NCBI GenBank assembly: GCA_051294375.1
Contig: CM119265.1
Span: 6,643,489-6,707,488 of the forward strand
Length of the DNA stretch: 64,000 nucleotides
Source: Paraspadella gotoi
Taxonomy: Eukaryota; Chaetognatha
Direction of reading: 5' to 3'
Position numbers and translations under genes: made by a program. Below, one piece after another: positions 11,301 to 22,100 of this stretch; position 1 is the first letter of the stretch, and each line of letters opens with the position of its first letter. The notes beneath the pieces were generated by a model. It was not told where the DNA came from. It searched no databases and saw only the letters and a program-made list of their open reading frames with translations.

Positions 11301-11631
11301 CGGCGACGATGTCGACGACCTTGTTCGTCGCCTTCAGCCTCTCTCGCTTTCCGATGCGCATCTTCTCTGCGCCGGGAATCTCCACCTCGATCAAATCGTG
11401 GGCTGAGGGGAAAATTCATTATCATTACTTGTTTATTTTTATTTTTATTTTGATCTTCATCTTCACCGGGGATGATTTTGGTGTCGGTTTGTCCCAGGGT
11501 CGGCACGCTAATTGTAACTTTAGTCTCTTCGTTGGTCGAGGCGATGAACAGCTTTACGTAACCTCCGTCATTTTGATGTCCGTTGGTCAAGAAGACCACG
11601 GAGAAATGTTTACCGAAATGATCCGGAACCT
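7343..11631 (-). CDS. Gene X: IgGFc-type head, short MopE-type metal-binding module, CC-ended helical tail
   Basis: Twelve exons with unbroken phase agreement give 566 residues without the first (signal-peptide) exon, which I could not find between 11632 and 14000. Order: IgGFc-binding-type domain (exons 2-10, about 408 residues, with YIIPSY, CDHIVEQ, PPLATWGRHYLTVPL and YYDSYGYPGG); MopE-type module with two DNDCDG loops and two DDDxDG loops (exons 11-12); helical tail of 58 residues ending CCA-stop (exon 13). The domain borders coincide with phase-1 junctions on both sides of the Asp-rich module. Predicted extracellular, with a metal-binding, probably calcium-binding, stalk. Gene X is the compact version of gene Z, which has the same tail but dozens of repeats. 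Confidence high for structure, low for biological role. Confidence 0.85.
7600..7700. repeat. (TTTC)n and CTGT microsatellite
   Basis: Starts with five CTGT units, then TTTC units; in the last intron of gene X. Confidence 0.9.
7780..8428 (-). repeat. Minisatellite of seven copies of a gene X exon end plus CT tract
   Basis: Seven near-identical blocks at about 7780-7822, 7876-7922, 7985-8035, 8083-8133, 8176-8222, 8283-8333 and 8375-8428, separated by (CT)n runs of 40-90 nt. On the minus strand each block reads GRDDDGDGRIDEDTG and ends in the same gtggag donor. The copy at 8381 belongs to exon 12; the other six sit in the intron before the tail exon. Confidence 0.85.
8381..8556 (-). CDS. Gene X exon 12: completion of repeat 1 and whole repeat 2
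   Basis: 176 nt, phase 2 to 1. Reads NGIDDDDDGVVDES (second loop of repeat 1), AKCRVSAPVKDDLV, DNDCDGEVDEE and GRDDDGDGRIDEDTG. The donor gtggag lies at the border of a GA/CT microsatellite; the last about 50 nt of this exon are repeated six more times in the following intron (see 7780-8428). Confidence 0.8.
8715..8832 (-). CDS. Gene X exon 11: linker and first MopE-type loop
   Basis: 118 nt, phase 1 to 2, acceptor ttcgacag, donor gtaagc. Reads GLRLTPLYEKCVPSDES, then YPGDGIDNDCDGKVDEE. Cys-Cys spacing (leading Cys, then Cys in DNDCDG) equals that in the repeat exons of gene Z. The exon stops half-way through a repeat, unlike Z, where one exon equals one repeat. Confidence 0.82.
8932..9114 (-). 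CDS. Gene X exon 10: end of IgGFc-type domain
   Basis: 183 nt, phase 1 to 1, donor gtgtgg. Reads VVLDEVNLKDEDWQRIPGTE, then FAHHESPIVGIGLYVYGFA and YYDSYGYPG. The YxxSYGYPGG end is a family hallmark; the second G comes from the next exon (GGLRL), which fixes this donor over the gtaacg 19 nt downstream. Confidence 0.88.
9526..9687 (-). CDS. Gene X exon 9: IgGFc-type domain
   Basis: 162 nt, phase 1 to 1, donor gtgagc. Reads GVLADPFMMLIPPIEQF, then YIFATPDDERVKKEFDNF. DPxMxLIPPxEQF corresponds to the conserved DPAMxLVPPVEQY block of IgGFc-binding-type domains. Confidence 0.9.
9753..9873 (-). CDS. Gene X exon 8: IgGFc-type domain
   Basis: 121 nt, phase 0 to 1, acceptor gttttag, donor gtttct. 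Reads LARAGEFIELDIPSNES and CTESCLVVLYCKG; carries three Cys. Confidence 0.88.
10039..10149 (-). CDS. Gene X exon 7: IgGFc-type domain
   Basis: 111 nt, phase 0 to 0, acceptor atttag, donor gtgaag. Reads IPPLATWGRHYLTVPLVRR and GDIFRVISGKDNNQVT. PPxxxWGxxYxTVPL followed by GDxFRVI is diagnostic of the family. Confidence 0.9.
10294..10421 (-). CDS. Gene X exon 6: IgGFc-type domain with CDHIVEQ signature
   Basis: 128 nt, phase 1 to 0, donor gttagt. Reads DDDLTGMRVIASAPVGV, GVICADVP and GLCDHIVEQ. The two Cys probably form an intradomain disulphide as expected for this family. Confidence 0.9.
10746..10836 (-). CDS. Gene X exon 5: IgGFc-type domain
   Basis: 91 nt, phase 0 to 1, donor gtaggg. Reads DNTKVVLVQNDVEEASVT and LDRGEVFEYFRKG, the segment that ends in the GExxE/GExxQ beta strand of this family. 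Confidence 0.85.
10903..11009 (-). CDS. Gene X exon 4: IgGFc-type domain
   Basis: 107 nt, phase 1 to 0, donor gtcggt. Reads ALPEDVATNEYIIPSYPGH and GNPGEVAVVAYK. Confidence 0.88.
11241..11402 (-). CDS. Gene X exon 3: IgGFc-type domain
   Basis: 162 nt, phase 1 to 1, acceptor ttcccctcag, donor gttcgt. Reads AHDLIEVEIPGAEKMRIG, VVDIVADKEIGVYGINRR and KVSSDAFL. Confidence 0.88.
11467..11631 (-). CDS. Gene X exon 2: start of IgGFc-type domain
   Basis: 165 nt, phase 1 to 1, donor gtgaag. Reads VPDHFGKHFSVVFLTNG and YVKLFIASTNEETKVTIS. An in-frame stop lies just upstream, so an acceptor (most likely the cag before AGGTTCCGG) must be used here. Confidence 0.8.
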
Positions 11632-12437
11632 CTGCGATTTCAAACATATTTTTTTTTCAGAGTAGTTCGAATGGATTAGAGTTGTACGTACATTTTAACG
11701 TAATGCAAATTACGGTCAATTTAATTCACCTCCTTTAGCACGTAGTAAAACAATTTGTCTTTTGTTTCTCTTTTCATGGCTTGGTAGAGCGCTTGTGCCA
11801 CGGGAAATGTGTAAAAAACAAGAGGCTAACAAAATCGGGAAACATGCAAAAATTTTCATTCTTTTTTTTATGGTTCGTCGTAAAATGTCGTAGGCGAAGT
11901 AACTTTTTTTATGAAGTCAAAATGACGTGAAGCATTTCAAGTCGTTTTTTAAAATTTTTGCGATAATAACACTGCATCAATAGAATCATAGTGTTGAAAC
12001 AAAAGTTATATAAAACAAAATAGTGAGGATAAAAAAGTTCATGAACATGAGTTTCGAGATTTTAATGACAAAAAATAATTTTTATAAACGTAGGTGAAAA
12101 TTCAAATATTACATATTTTTTAAAAAAATTCCTAATGATAAGAATAGTTATAAATATTAATCATTGTGTAAAATTTGCTTTCGATTCGTTGTGTTTGGAT
12201 TTAGAGAAAATAAGATTTTTAATGGCAACAACGATTGATTATTTTTATTTAGGTCATGTTTCGACTCTTGCGAGTCTACTTCAGCGCTTTATACAATTTG
12301 TGAATTCACAATATTTTTCATTCCAAAAATAATGTGTGAGAGAGAGAGAGAGAGAGAGAGAGTGAGAGATATTAATCTCTAAAATTCTTACAAATTGCAT
12401 TATTAAATTCATATAGGAAAAAAAATGTAGATGAGAA

Positions 12438-12524
<87 letters not shown>

Positions 12525-13950
12525 AACTACACTTGCAAAACTTAGATTAAATTCGAAAATTCAAAAAATTCAAAAATTAAATCCATTATTCGGTTCCATT
12601 GTATTGTATTCCATTGTATCTAAAATGACTAAAAATATCGAATCAACCAAGATTAAAATATGGTATGAAAGCATGGTAGTAGTCGCGGCAGTAGTAATAG
12701 TGTGAGTAGTTGTTGTCAAAGGTCTGATACTATTTTTTAAGACAGAAAATTTATGTTTTAATCACGCCAACAATGACGAGGATTTAATTTGCATCATCAT
12801 TGGAGTGAACGATCGCTAAACTAAATCCTTGTTTAGAATACCAGTTAATCATTAAAATCTTGAGTAAAAGATGTTTCTTTGAAGAATCCAATTAGTAAAG
12901 AAAGATAAAACAAGACGATGAAAAGAAAGCGAAACATTAATGGGGAATTTCGTTCCGTCACCGAATTTCAAAAATGTCGGTGGCCGAAATCGAAATCGAG
13001 ACGCAAACTTTAATTCCCGACGTCATCGTCGTCGTCGTCATCTTTATCGACGTCGTCGTTTTCGTTCGTCGTCGTTTCTTGCCTGGGAACCCCTCAGGCT
13101 TACCAATTGCTCCCCCCCCCCCGACAGAAAAAAAAAAACAAAAAAACAAACTCTGTCCCCCACTCTTCCCCCATTTCTAATCTCCAACAAACTCAACTGC
13201 CATTACCAAAGATTATCATGGGGACCCCCTCAAGGTCGATTAACCTCCCCATTCCCTTTTAAACCTCATCGCCCCATCTCACCGGAGGTTATCACGCATC
13301 CGTCGGACCTCCCTCTAGGTGCATCTAACCCCCCCCCAACCAAAAAAACTAAACTACCCAATCTCACCGTCGGGAGAACAGACTTTTACGACGCAACGCG
13401 TAAAAATTTACGTCGGAGACGCGAACCTAAATTATTTTCTGACATTAGAATGAAAAAAAAAAGGGGGAATACATTGAAAACCGCTTTAAACGATATTTAT
13501 AGAATGTCAGAAGCAATTGTGAAAAGGATTGGGTGTAGTGAGAATAATAGATAATAAACAATTCATAATGATGATAAGAACGGATAATCTAAAACTTAAA
13601 ATCGTGCAATTTTTCATAATGATGATACTTATCAAACTAAGTTATTATTTTGTATGTTGGATGGAGGCCTTAAGCAAAAAAAGGGACAAGATAGCTTATT
13701 TAGGTAATTAATGGATAATTTTAAATTGGTTTTACCAATCTTAAAATAAAGATGCAAGAAACGAATTTAAAAGCAGAGGGCAAACAAAGGTAACGTACCT
13801 AGCCTTTTAATAATATAATTTAAAATAGACGAAGGAAAAATAAGCGGTTCACTGTATGAGTCAAACGGTTCCTTTGAACTCGAATAACCAGTTGATAAAA
13901 AAAAAAATAACAAATGGATGTATTTTTGAGTCGTAAACAAGAAATGTTTT
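11632..13950. other. Upstream region of gene X, first exon not located
   Basis: A signal-peptide exon ending in phase 1 should lie here or further right, but none is evident. A minus-strand frame at about 13085-13020 reads NENDDVDKDDDDDDVG between a cag and a TAA; it may be a relic Asp-rich exon or chance within a gtc-rich tract. Confidence 0.4.
12437..12525. repeat. (AAAT)n microsatellite
   Basis: Perfect tetranucleotide run of about 22 units. Confidence 0.95.
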
Positions 13951-13959
13951 GATCTTTTC

Positions 13960-14150
13960 TCCTTGGAGCGGTATATAGTCCAATCTGGTAGGTCCCGAAA
14001 CTGCGTAGCTTTGGTAAAATCTCGCGGATTGCTTCGTCGGGAGTATCGTTCAGAGATGGCCAGGATTTGTCTTTCCATTGATGGTGATTATCTCCCGCTA
14101 AAAGAAGCGTAACGCTCGCAGAAATCGTTGGAGTCGCATTAACTGATTAA
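13960..14150 (-). other. Possible coding exon of unknown kind
   Basis: Behind acceptor cttcttttag a minus frame reads GDNHHQWKDKSWPSLNDTPD, then EAIREILPKLRSFGTYQIGL, with protein-like composition. The opposite strand is also open (ending LSIDGDYLPLKEA), no strong donor follows, and I recognise no family. Confidence 0.25.
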
Positions 14151-14477
14151 GGAATTATCGCCGATTCCGCGCAGAGACGTGCAAATGGTTTGACCATATT
14201 AATAATTGAAAGTTCTCGCCTCATTTACTTATATTCAATTTTTATAATAAAAAAAAACCTAGGAATTAGTAAAAAACTCTTTTCATTTTTTCTTGTTTTT
14301 GTTGCAAGTTTCTTGTTATTTTTAAGTTTTGGTTACAGCGATGTGAAGGAAAATTCAATATTTCGAAAAAAAATTATTTATCGTTCTGATCGAGTAATTT
14401 TGAGTTGAAAAACTTCCTTTGAAGTTTCGAATTCCTGTTGTCCTTCCGTTTTTCCCCTCTTGGCCGATTCTCGGAGA

Positions 14478-14527
<50 letters not shown>

Positions 14528-14540
14528 GAGGAGAAAGAAG

Positions 14541-14600
<60 letters not shown>

Positions 14601-14972
14601 AAAAAAAAGAGAGAAAGAGAAAGACAGAGAGAAAGACAGAGAGAGAGAGAGAGAGTTACCACGATTTTTCGCCTACTCTCATTTAACCATCATCATTCCT
14701 GGATTCCTTGAGGGCTTTTACCGTATTGTTTCTTGTTGTAGAAAATGTTTAAGCCTTTAAGCCTCTATCCACTTTTATTTTTTCACTTTTTATATGACAT
14801 TTTTTTTTTTTATAAAAAAACATACCAACAATTGTGGATTCTCTCATTGGCAATCGAAGTACAATTACATCAACTCTCCTCCTTGGCTTCATTTATCTTT
14901 CTTAGGAATTTCTGGAATCAACCTGTCGCCACTTTCGGCTAAATCATTTTCTCTCTCTACAAGAAAAAATTA

Positions 14973-15013
<41 letters not shown>

Positions 15014-15977
15014 TGATTTCCTCCGCAACACCAAGGCCCCCAACGTGGGAACATTGAAAACAGTTTTAAACAATCTTTGAGAGGAAAAAGAAGCGAGAAA
15101 GAATCGGACGCGTTTTTTTTACTTTTTTCCTCCTAAATCGAATAAATTCGAGGGGAAAAAAATCTTCTCAGGATGAGAAACGGTAAATGTTCTAAATACC
15201 TGATGAGAATCTTATGCCCCCCTTTCTTTTTTTTTTCTTTTTTTACGCAAATTCGGTTTTAATTATTTCATGAATTCCCAGAACGGGAAAAAAAGAAGGA
15301 AAGACAAGCTTTGATAAAACATAAAACACAATGCACATATAAATACTCACTATTAGTACTATGCGTACTACTCATCTTTACTAAATTTAAACAGTATTTT
15401 TCTGAGCTTAGATATCCTCGAATAAATTTAGTAGATTTTTCTTTCTATCTTTGAAGGACAAATGAGTCGTCGTCTTCCTATTTTATATTGCCCGTCAACT
15501 TAGTCAATTTTTTTCTCTTTCGCAAATTTTCGTGTTCATTTTTGTGAACGAACAGCTTGGTGTCATCTTCACGCTTTATCCTCGACGTGCATTCACGACG
15601 TACGATGTAAGTGCGTGTGTTTGTGCATATGATATAATTATAACCGTGTTTGTAACTGTCTAAATACAAATCCTAATTATACCTAGTATCGCTAAAGTAT
15701 TAAAGAAAATTAAAAGACGAATATGCCTAATTTCAAAGGGTAGAATTTGAGGATGCAATATCTGAACCTTATTTACAAATATTTTTTCCAATTAATCAAA
15801 ACAATTTAAATGGGCTACAAGTAAATATACATACATTTGGAATAAAATCAAACTATTAAGTAATTCACCTTTACATTTGGCTACGTACAATAAATGCTAT
15901 TTTTACACCACACTTTGCACAGTCCTAAAGACGCTTTCAAACGTTTCTTCTAATTTTTCGACAAAAGAGCAACGGAA
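14151..15977. other. 3' flank of gene Z
   Basis: GA and CT tracts and AT-rich DNA; no gene seen. No clear AATAAA on the minus strand in the first 250 nt after the stop. Confidence 0.6.
14480..14656. repeat. (GA)n tract
   Basis: Interrupted GA run downstream of gene Z; copy at 33050-33245 is longer, an array-length difference between the two copies. Confidence 0.95.
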
Positions 15978-16159
15978 TCAACCAACGCAGCAGTCGGCGA
16001 TCCGTGCGGCGAGCCCTTCCATATCCATGGCCGTCGCTCCCATTGGGCCGGCCATATCTTGCAACGCTTTGGCAAGGTCCAGCATCTTGTCCATGTCCGT
16101 CTTCATCTTATCCACGTCGTCGCCGAAGTAATTGATCGGGCCGCTGCAGTCGCTTTTTT
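15978..16159 (-). CDS. Gene Z last exon: helical tail ending in Cys-Cys
   Basis: 182 nt entered in phase 1, acceptor cgaatttcag, TGA at 15980-15978. Reads EKSDCSGPINYFGDD, then DKMLDLAKALQDMAGPMG and LAARIADCCVG. It aligns with the gene X tail over the Cys near the start, the helix, GPM and the terminal CC. In piece 2 the same exon (34625-34807) has one extra T that breaks this frame, so the piece 1 version is preferred. Confidence 0.82.
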
Positions 16160-19100
16160 CTGAAATTCGTGAATGGTGAATTTACATTCATATTACATTC
16201 TATTACATTTCGTTTATTTTGTCTTAAATCTTAAATCTCGACTCTCGAAGAATTTTTTTTTAATATTTAAAATTATTGATTGATTGATTTATTGATTTAT
16301 TTATTGATTTATTGATTTATTGGTTTATTGATTTATTGATTTAATGGTGTATTGATTTATTTGTTTGTTTGTTTGTTCCTCTTTTTCCTCTCTTACCGAC
16401 ATCCTCGTCAACGAGGCCATCTCCATCGTCGTCTTGTTCATTTATCTTCTCTTCGTCGATGAGACCGTCGCAGTCGTTGTCAACGCCGTCCGACGGCACC
16501 ATCCGCGTTTGTTGACACTTGAAACGTAAACAAAAGACGTGCGTTGAATAATTTGAATTCTCGATGACCGAATGTTCGCCCGCACATTTAAAAGCGCCGC
16601 CCACGACGACCGTCACCGAAGACCCCGACACGAAATTTTCTTACCAACTCTACTTCAAGCAGAAAATCGTGGCATGTTTTAGCCTTTGAAAATATTATTA
16701 AAAGATACATAGACAATTAAATACAATTAGACATTGTCCAACAGATGGACAGACAGATAAAGAGAAATTAATTTAACGAATCATCTATACTAGCTCAATA
16801 AGTTAATAAAGACAAAGTTTAAAGACAAACTACGATTAATTGATAAATTTTAGTTTTCTGGGTTGAGGATTGATTGACATGGTGTTTCGACTTTCTTTTC
16901 GTTGCGTTTCGAATTTAGAAAAAAACAAAGTTTTATTTGTTACAAACAACAATTTTTTTTATATATATAGCGGACATGTTTTGATAGATTTTTGGTAGAA
17001 TAATAGTCCGCTATATATAAAAAAAATCGTTATTTTTTAAAAATACAATTTTTTTTTCTCTATTAGAAATCTAAATATGTAGTTCGGACATTTGCTCTAA
17101 AATGTACTAAAAAAAAATATCCTGGTAAAAAAGGGAAAAAAAAGAAGGAAAGAAAAAAAAAAGACTCGCTGAAGGAAGATCTGACCTCCTCGAGGTCCTC
17201 GTCAATTTTGCCGTCGCCGTCGTCGTCGAAGTCGTTCAACTCTTCCTCGTCAAAGAGGCCGTCGCAGTCGTTGTCGATTTCGTCGCCCGGAATCATCACC
17301 GTCGGTTCACACTGAAGGGGGCGGGGGAGTGAATGGGGCAAGTGAAGTATGGATTTTGGTCGTAGTATGGAAGTATGGAAAAGAAGAATGATGGAAAAAG
17401 TAAAACGGAAATATGAACTGCTTAGATTGATCGAAAATGGGGCGTTTAATGATCCAAAATCGGAGGTAAAATGATACAAAATCAGAGTATTTATCGAAAA
17501 TAAGAGATAGAACTTTAGAAGGATCGTAAATCGGTCAGAGATAAAATGACATAAAATCATAGGTAGAAAATCGGACAAATATGTCAGCGAACCAGAGCCA
17601 AGTCTTCGTCAATTTCTCCGTCGCCATCGTCGTCGAGCCGGTTGAACGTCTCCTCGTCGATGAGGCCGTCGCAGTCGTTGTCGATCCCGTCTTCGGGCTC
17701 AACCGGCGTCCGATCGCACTGAAGAAAAACAGAAGAGCAGTTGAATCAAGTGAGGAAATTTACTGTTGTAGTCGAAAGCTATCATCGGGAATTCACTGTT
17801 ATCGCCAGTTTTCATCAATGATTTACGGCTTGTTTCAATACATTCCAATACATTTACATTCGTGCCGATAAGGAGAAGCAACATGAGAAAGCTTTACAAA
17901 ACCCTAAATTTGTCTGGAATCGGGATCATTTTTACTGAAATACCGTCGATCAAACATCACCTAAAAAGCCTTTTAGTCTTTTTTTTTTTTACGAATATAC
18001 TACTACGCATAATGCATTCACCCTCTCAAGATCCTCGTCCACTTTCCCGTCGCCGTCGTCGTCTCTCTTGTTGAAGGTCTCTTCGTCGATGCGTCCGTCG
18101 CAGTCGTTGTCGATGCCGTCGCCGGCTTCCATCGTCGTCGTCGTCGTCTCGCACTGAAAACAAAAAAACAACGAGTTTTCTATAAAAAAATGTATTGTTA
18201 CATTTGTTTATCCTTTATAATTTTAGTGTATCGACTAATTTTCAACACGTTCATTTGTGATTTATGCTACAAAGAATATATTTTAGGTAAATTACTTTAC
18301 CAATAGAAAAAAAAGTTTGACCAGTCAACGAGTACACATGATATTAATATAGAAATATGTATGATTTTAAACACGACGCGCAATATACAATTTATAGTAT
18401 TATATAAATTGAAAGAAGATACTCTGATACCGTCGGCAAATCTTCGTCGACTCTCCCATCGTCGTCGTCGTCTCTTTCGTCAAAAGTTTCCTCGTCAATG
18501 CGACCGTCGCAATCGTTATCCAAACTGTCGCCCGGTTGCATCGAGCTTTCAGTGCACTGCACACGGCCAATAATAATAATAATTGGGGTCTTTTACTACG
18601 TCTACTTCTACTATTACTATAAAAAATACATTGGTGTAGAAACCAAAAAAAAAAGAAAAACCACGTGCAACGAGTATTATATTCCAGGGAGCCAATATAT
18701 ATCCAATTGGGATGAAAGAATCGTTTCCTTACCAGCGGCAAATCTTCGTCAATATCTCCGTCATTGTCGTCGTCTTTATCGTTGAATATTTCTTCGTCGA
18801 TCTTTCCATCGCAATCATTGTCAAGACTGTCACCTGGTTGCATCGGCGAAGTCGCGCACTGGACAGATCAAATCTTACCTTTCAAAATTCCAGAAAATTG
18901 GTTTCAAAAAATGGGAATATTTGCAATGCGCACCGGAGAGAGATCTTCGTCGATCTTTCCATCTCGATCGTCATCTTTTTTATTAAATATTTCTTCGTCG
19001 ATCTTTCCATCGCAATCATTGTCTAGACTGTCCCCGGGTTCCATAGTGGAGTGGGTGCACTGATTGATAAAATATCGTAATCTTTCTTGGCATCAGTTTT

Positions 19101-22100
19101 TGGCCAGAAGAGGCCTTACCTTTTTGGCCAGAAGGAGACCTTACATTTTTGGCCAGAAGAGGCCTTACCTTGACTAAATCCTCATCCACAAATCCATCTC
19201 CATCGTCATCTTTTTTATTGTAAATTTCTTCATTGATATTTCCGTCGCAATCGTTGTCTAAACTGTCACCGGGTTTCATTGACGATGACACACACTTATA
19301 TAAAATGGCTCAAAAAAATTACATGTTTACATTATTTATAATCAAAATTCGATTTTTACCATCTGTAGATCCTCATCAATATCGCCGTCGCCGTCATCAT
19401 CTATTTTGTTAAATGTTCGCTCTTCATCTATTTGCCGTCACAATCATTGTCGAGGCTGTCACCAGGATTCATTGACATTGATGCACACTAATGGGTAAAC
19501 TTTAGATCTTTTTCTTTATTATTTCAATTTAATTGTTAAAATTCTTACTAATATGAGATCTTCATCAATTTTCCCATCGCCATCGTCATCTTTTTTATTA
19601 AATATTTCTTCTTGATATTTCCATCGCAATCATTGTCTAGACTGTCCCCGGGTCCATCATGGAGGGAGTGCACTGATTGATAAAATATTGTGATCTTTAT
19701 GGCATCAGTTTTTGGCCAGAAGAGCCTTACTTTTTGACCAGAAGAGGCCTTACCTTGACTAAATCCTCATCCACAAATCCATCTCCATCGTCATCTTTTT
19801 ATTGAAAATTTCTTCATCGGATATTTCCGTCGCAATCGTTGTCTAAACTGTCACCGGGTTTCATTGACGATGACACACACTTATATAAAATGGCTCAAAA
19901 AAATTACATTGTTTACATTATTTATAATCAAAATTCGATTTTTACCATCTGTAGATCCTCATCAATATCGCCGATCGCCGTCATCATCTATTTGTTAAAT
20001 GTCTCTTCGATCTTATTTTGCCGTCACAATCATTGTCGAGGCTGTCACCAGGATTCATTGACATTGATGCACACTAATGGGTAAACTTTAGATCTTTTTC
20101 TTATTATTTCAATTTAATTTTAAAATTCTTACTAATATGAGATCTTCATCAATTTTCCCATCGCCATCGTCATCTTTTTTATTAAATATTTCTTCGTCGA
20201 TATTTCCATCGCAATCATTGTCTAGACTGTCCCCGGGCTCCATCATGGAGGGAGTGCACTGATTGATAAAGTATTGTGATCTTTATTGGCATCAGTTTTT
20301 GCCAAAGAGGCCTTACCTTTTTGACCAGAAGAGGCCTTACCTTGACTAAATCCTCATCCACAAATCCATCTCCATCGTCATCTTTTTATTGAAAATTTCT
20401 TCATCGATATTCCGTCGCAATCGAGAAAAACTGTCACCAGGTTTCATTGACGACGCCACACACTTATATATAAAACAGCTCAAAAAAAATTACATTCATT
20501 TACATTATTCATAATCAAAATTTGATTTTTACCATCTGTAGATCCTCATCAATATCGCCTCGCCGTCATCATCTATTTTGTTAAATGTCTCTTCGTCTAT
20601 TTTCCATCACAATCATTGTCGAAGCTGTCACCAGGATTCATTGACGTTGATTCACACTAATGGGTAAATTTTATATCTTTTTTATTATTTCAATTTAATT
20701 GTTAAAATTCTTACTAATATGAGATCTTCATCAATTTTCCCGTCGCCATCGTCATCTTTTTCTATTAAATATCTCTTCATCAATATTTCCATCACAGTCA
20801 TTGTCTAAACTGTCGCCAGGGTTCATCGAAGTCGTGACACACTATTAATGAAGCACTCGTGAGAATTATACTCCCTGCTCTTAAATTGTCTGACTCATAC
20901 CAAAACTAAATCTTCATCCGATTCACCATCTTCATCGTCATCTTGGTTATTGAATATTTCCTCATCTATTTTCCCATCACAATCATTGTCAGAGATTATC
21001 ACCCGCTTTCATTTCTGACTTGGAACACTAATTACAAAAAAAATTAACAAAACTAATATTCTACATCTTTATCAACGCCGGAAACGGAATAATATTTCTA
21101 AATTTAATATATAATTGAAACACATCATTCTGTTGATCAAATAATCTCTGATATAAAATTTTATAAACATTACATAGAATATATTATATATATATATAAT
21201 ATATACTTGATCGAGTGTCCACGCCAAAAAGCTTACTAAAATAAGATCCTCATCAACTTTTCCATCCGCGTCATCGTCTCGTCCGTTAAAGATTTCCTCA
21301 TCAATTCTTTCGTCGCAGTCGTTGTCGAGTCTATCGCCGGGCTTCATGAATGACTGGGTACACTAGTAAATTTATCGTTTTTAAGCATAAAATCATCTAT
21401 CTTACAAACAAAGTTTTTTGTACTTGACCAAGATCTTCGTCAATTAATTCATCCCCATCATCATCCGATTCGTTAAATATTTCTTCATCTATTTTCCCAT
21501 CACAATCATTGTCCAAAGAATCTCCAGGATCCATCGGTGATCTTTTACACTATTAATTAATTAATTAATCTCCGTTATACTTTGTGCGGTTTAGAAGGAG
21601 CTTACCAAAACTAGATCCTCATCAATCAGTCCATCTTCATCGTCATCTTTTTTGTTAAAGATCTCTTCATCTATTAAGCCATCGCAGTCATTATCAATGC
21701 TATCACCGGGATTCATTATCGATTTTATACACTGATAAAAAATGTTATTAATTTGATAACGTGAAAGGAAAAGCCTTTGTATTAAGTCGACTTAATGAAT
21801 TTCACTTGACTGAGATCCTCGTCTATCCCTCCATCGCCGTCATCATCTTTTCTGTTAAAAATTTCTTCATCAATTAATCCATCGCAGTCGTTGTCCAAAT
21901 TATCCCCGGATTTCATTGAGGACGTTGTACACTATTATTCAATTTATGAATTACATAAACTATTTCAAACATACGCCCTTCTCTTCAATTTTCAAAAAAA
22001 AATCTACCGAAATTAATCCTCATCAATTTTTCCGTCGCCGTCATCGTCCCGATTGTTGAAGACCTCCTCGTCAATTTTACCATCACAATCATTGTCAATG

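Larger units (their letters stand above)
18980..20841 (-). repeat. Tandem triplication of a three-exon unit of about 590 bp
   Basis: Exons 8-9-10, 11-12-13 and 14-15-16 with their introns repeat in order. Exons of the same position open with CVSSSM/CVAS, CASMSM/CESTSM and CTPSMM/CVTTSM. Introns after positions 1 and 3 are also nearly identical, for example the atcagtttttggccagaag block. Confidence 0.85.

Noticed and set aside
12940-13554. 204-codon plus frame
   Set aside because: Arg/Pro-rich low-complexity translation over C- and A-homopolymers, no recognisable domain and no splice context.
15478-15669. 63-codon minus frame downstream of gene Z
   Set aside because: AT-rich, no conserved features; its duplicate in piece 2 is broken.
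18712-19063. Plus-strand frames rich in Val, Ile and Phe (for example FVDFAVTIVVFFVEDF at 25750-25800) that look like membrane segments
   Set aside because: They are the antisense of the DNDCDG and DDDxDG codons: GAC/GAT read backwards gives GTC/ATC. They recur once per repeat exon and lack start signals of their own.
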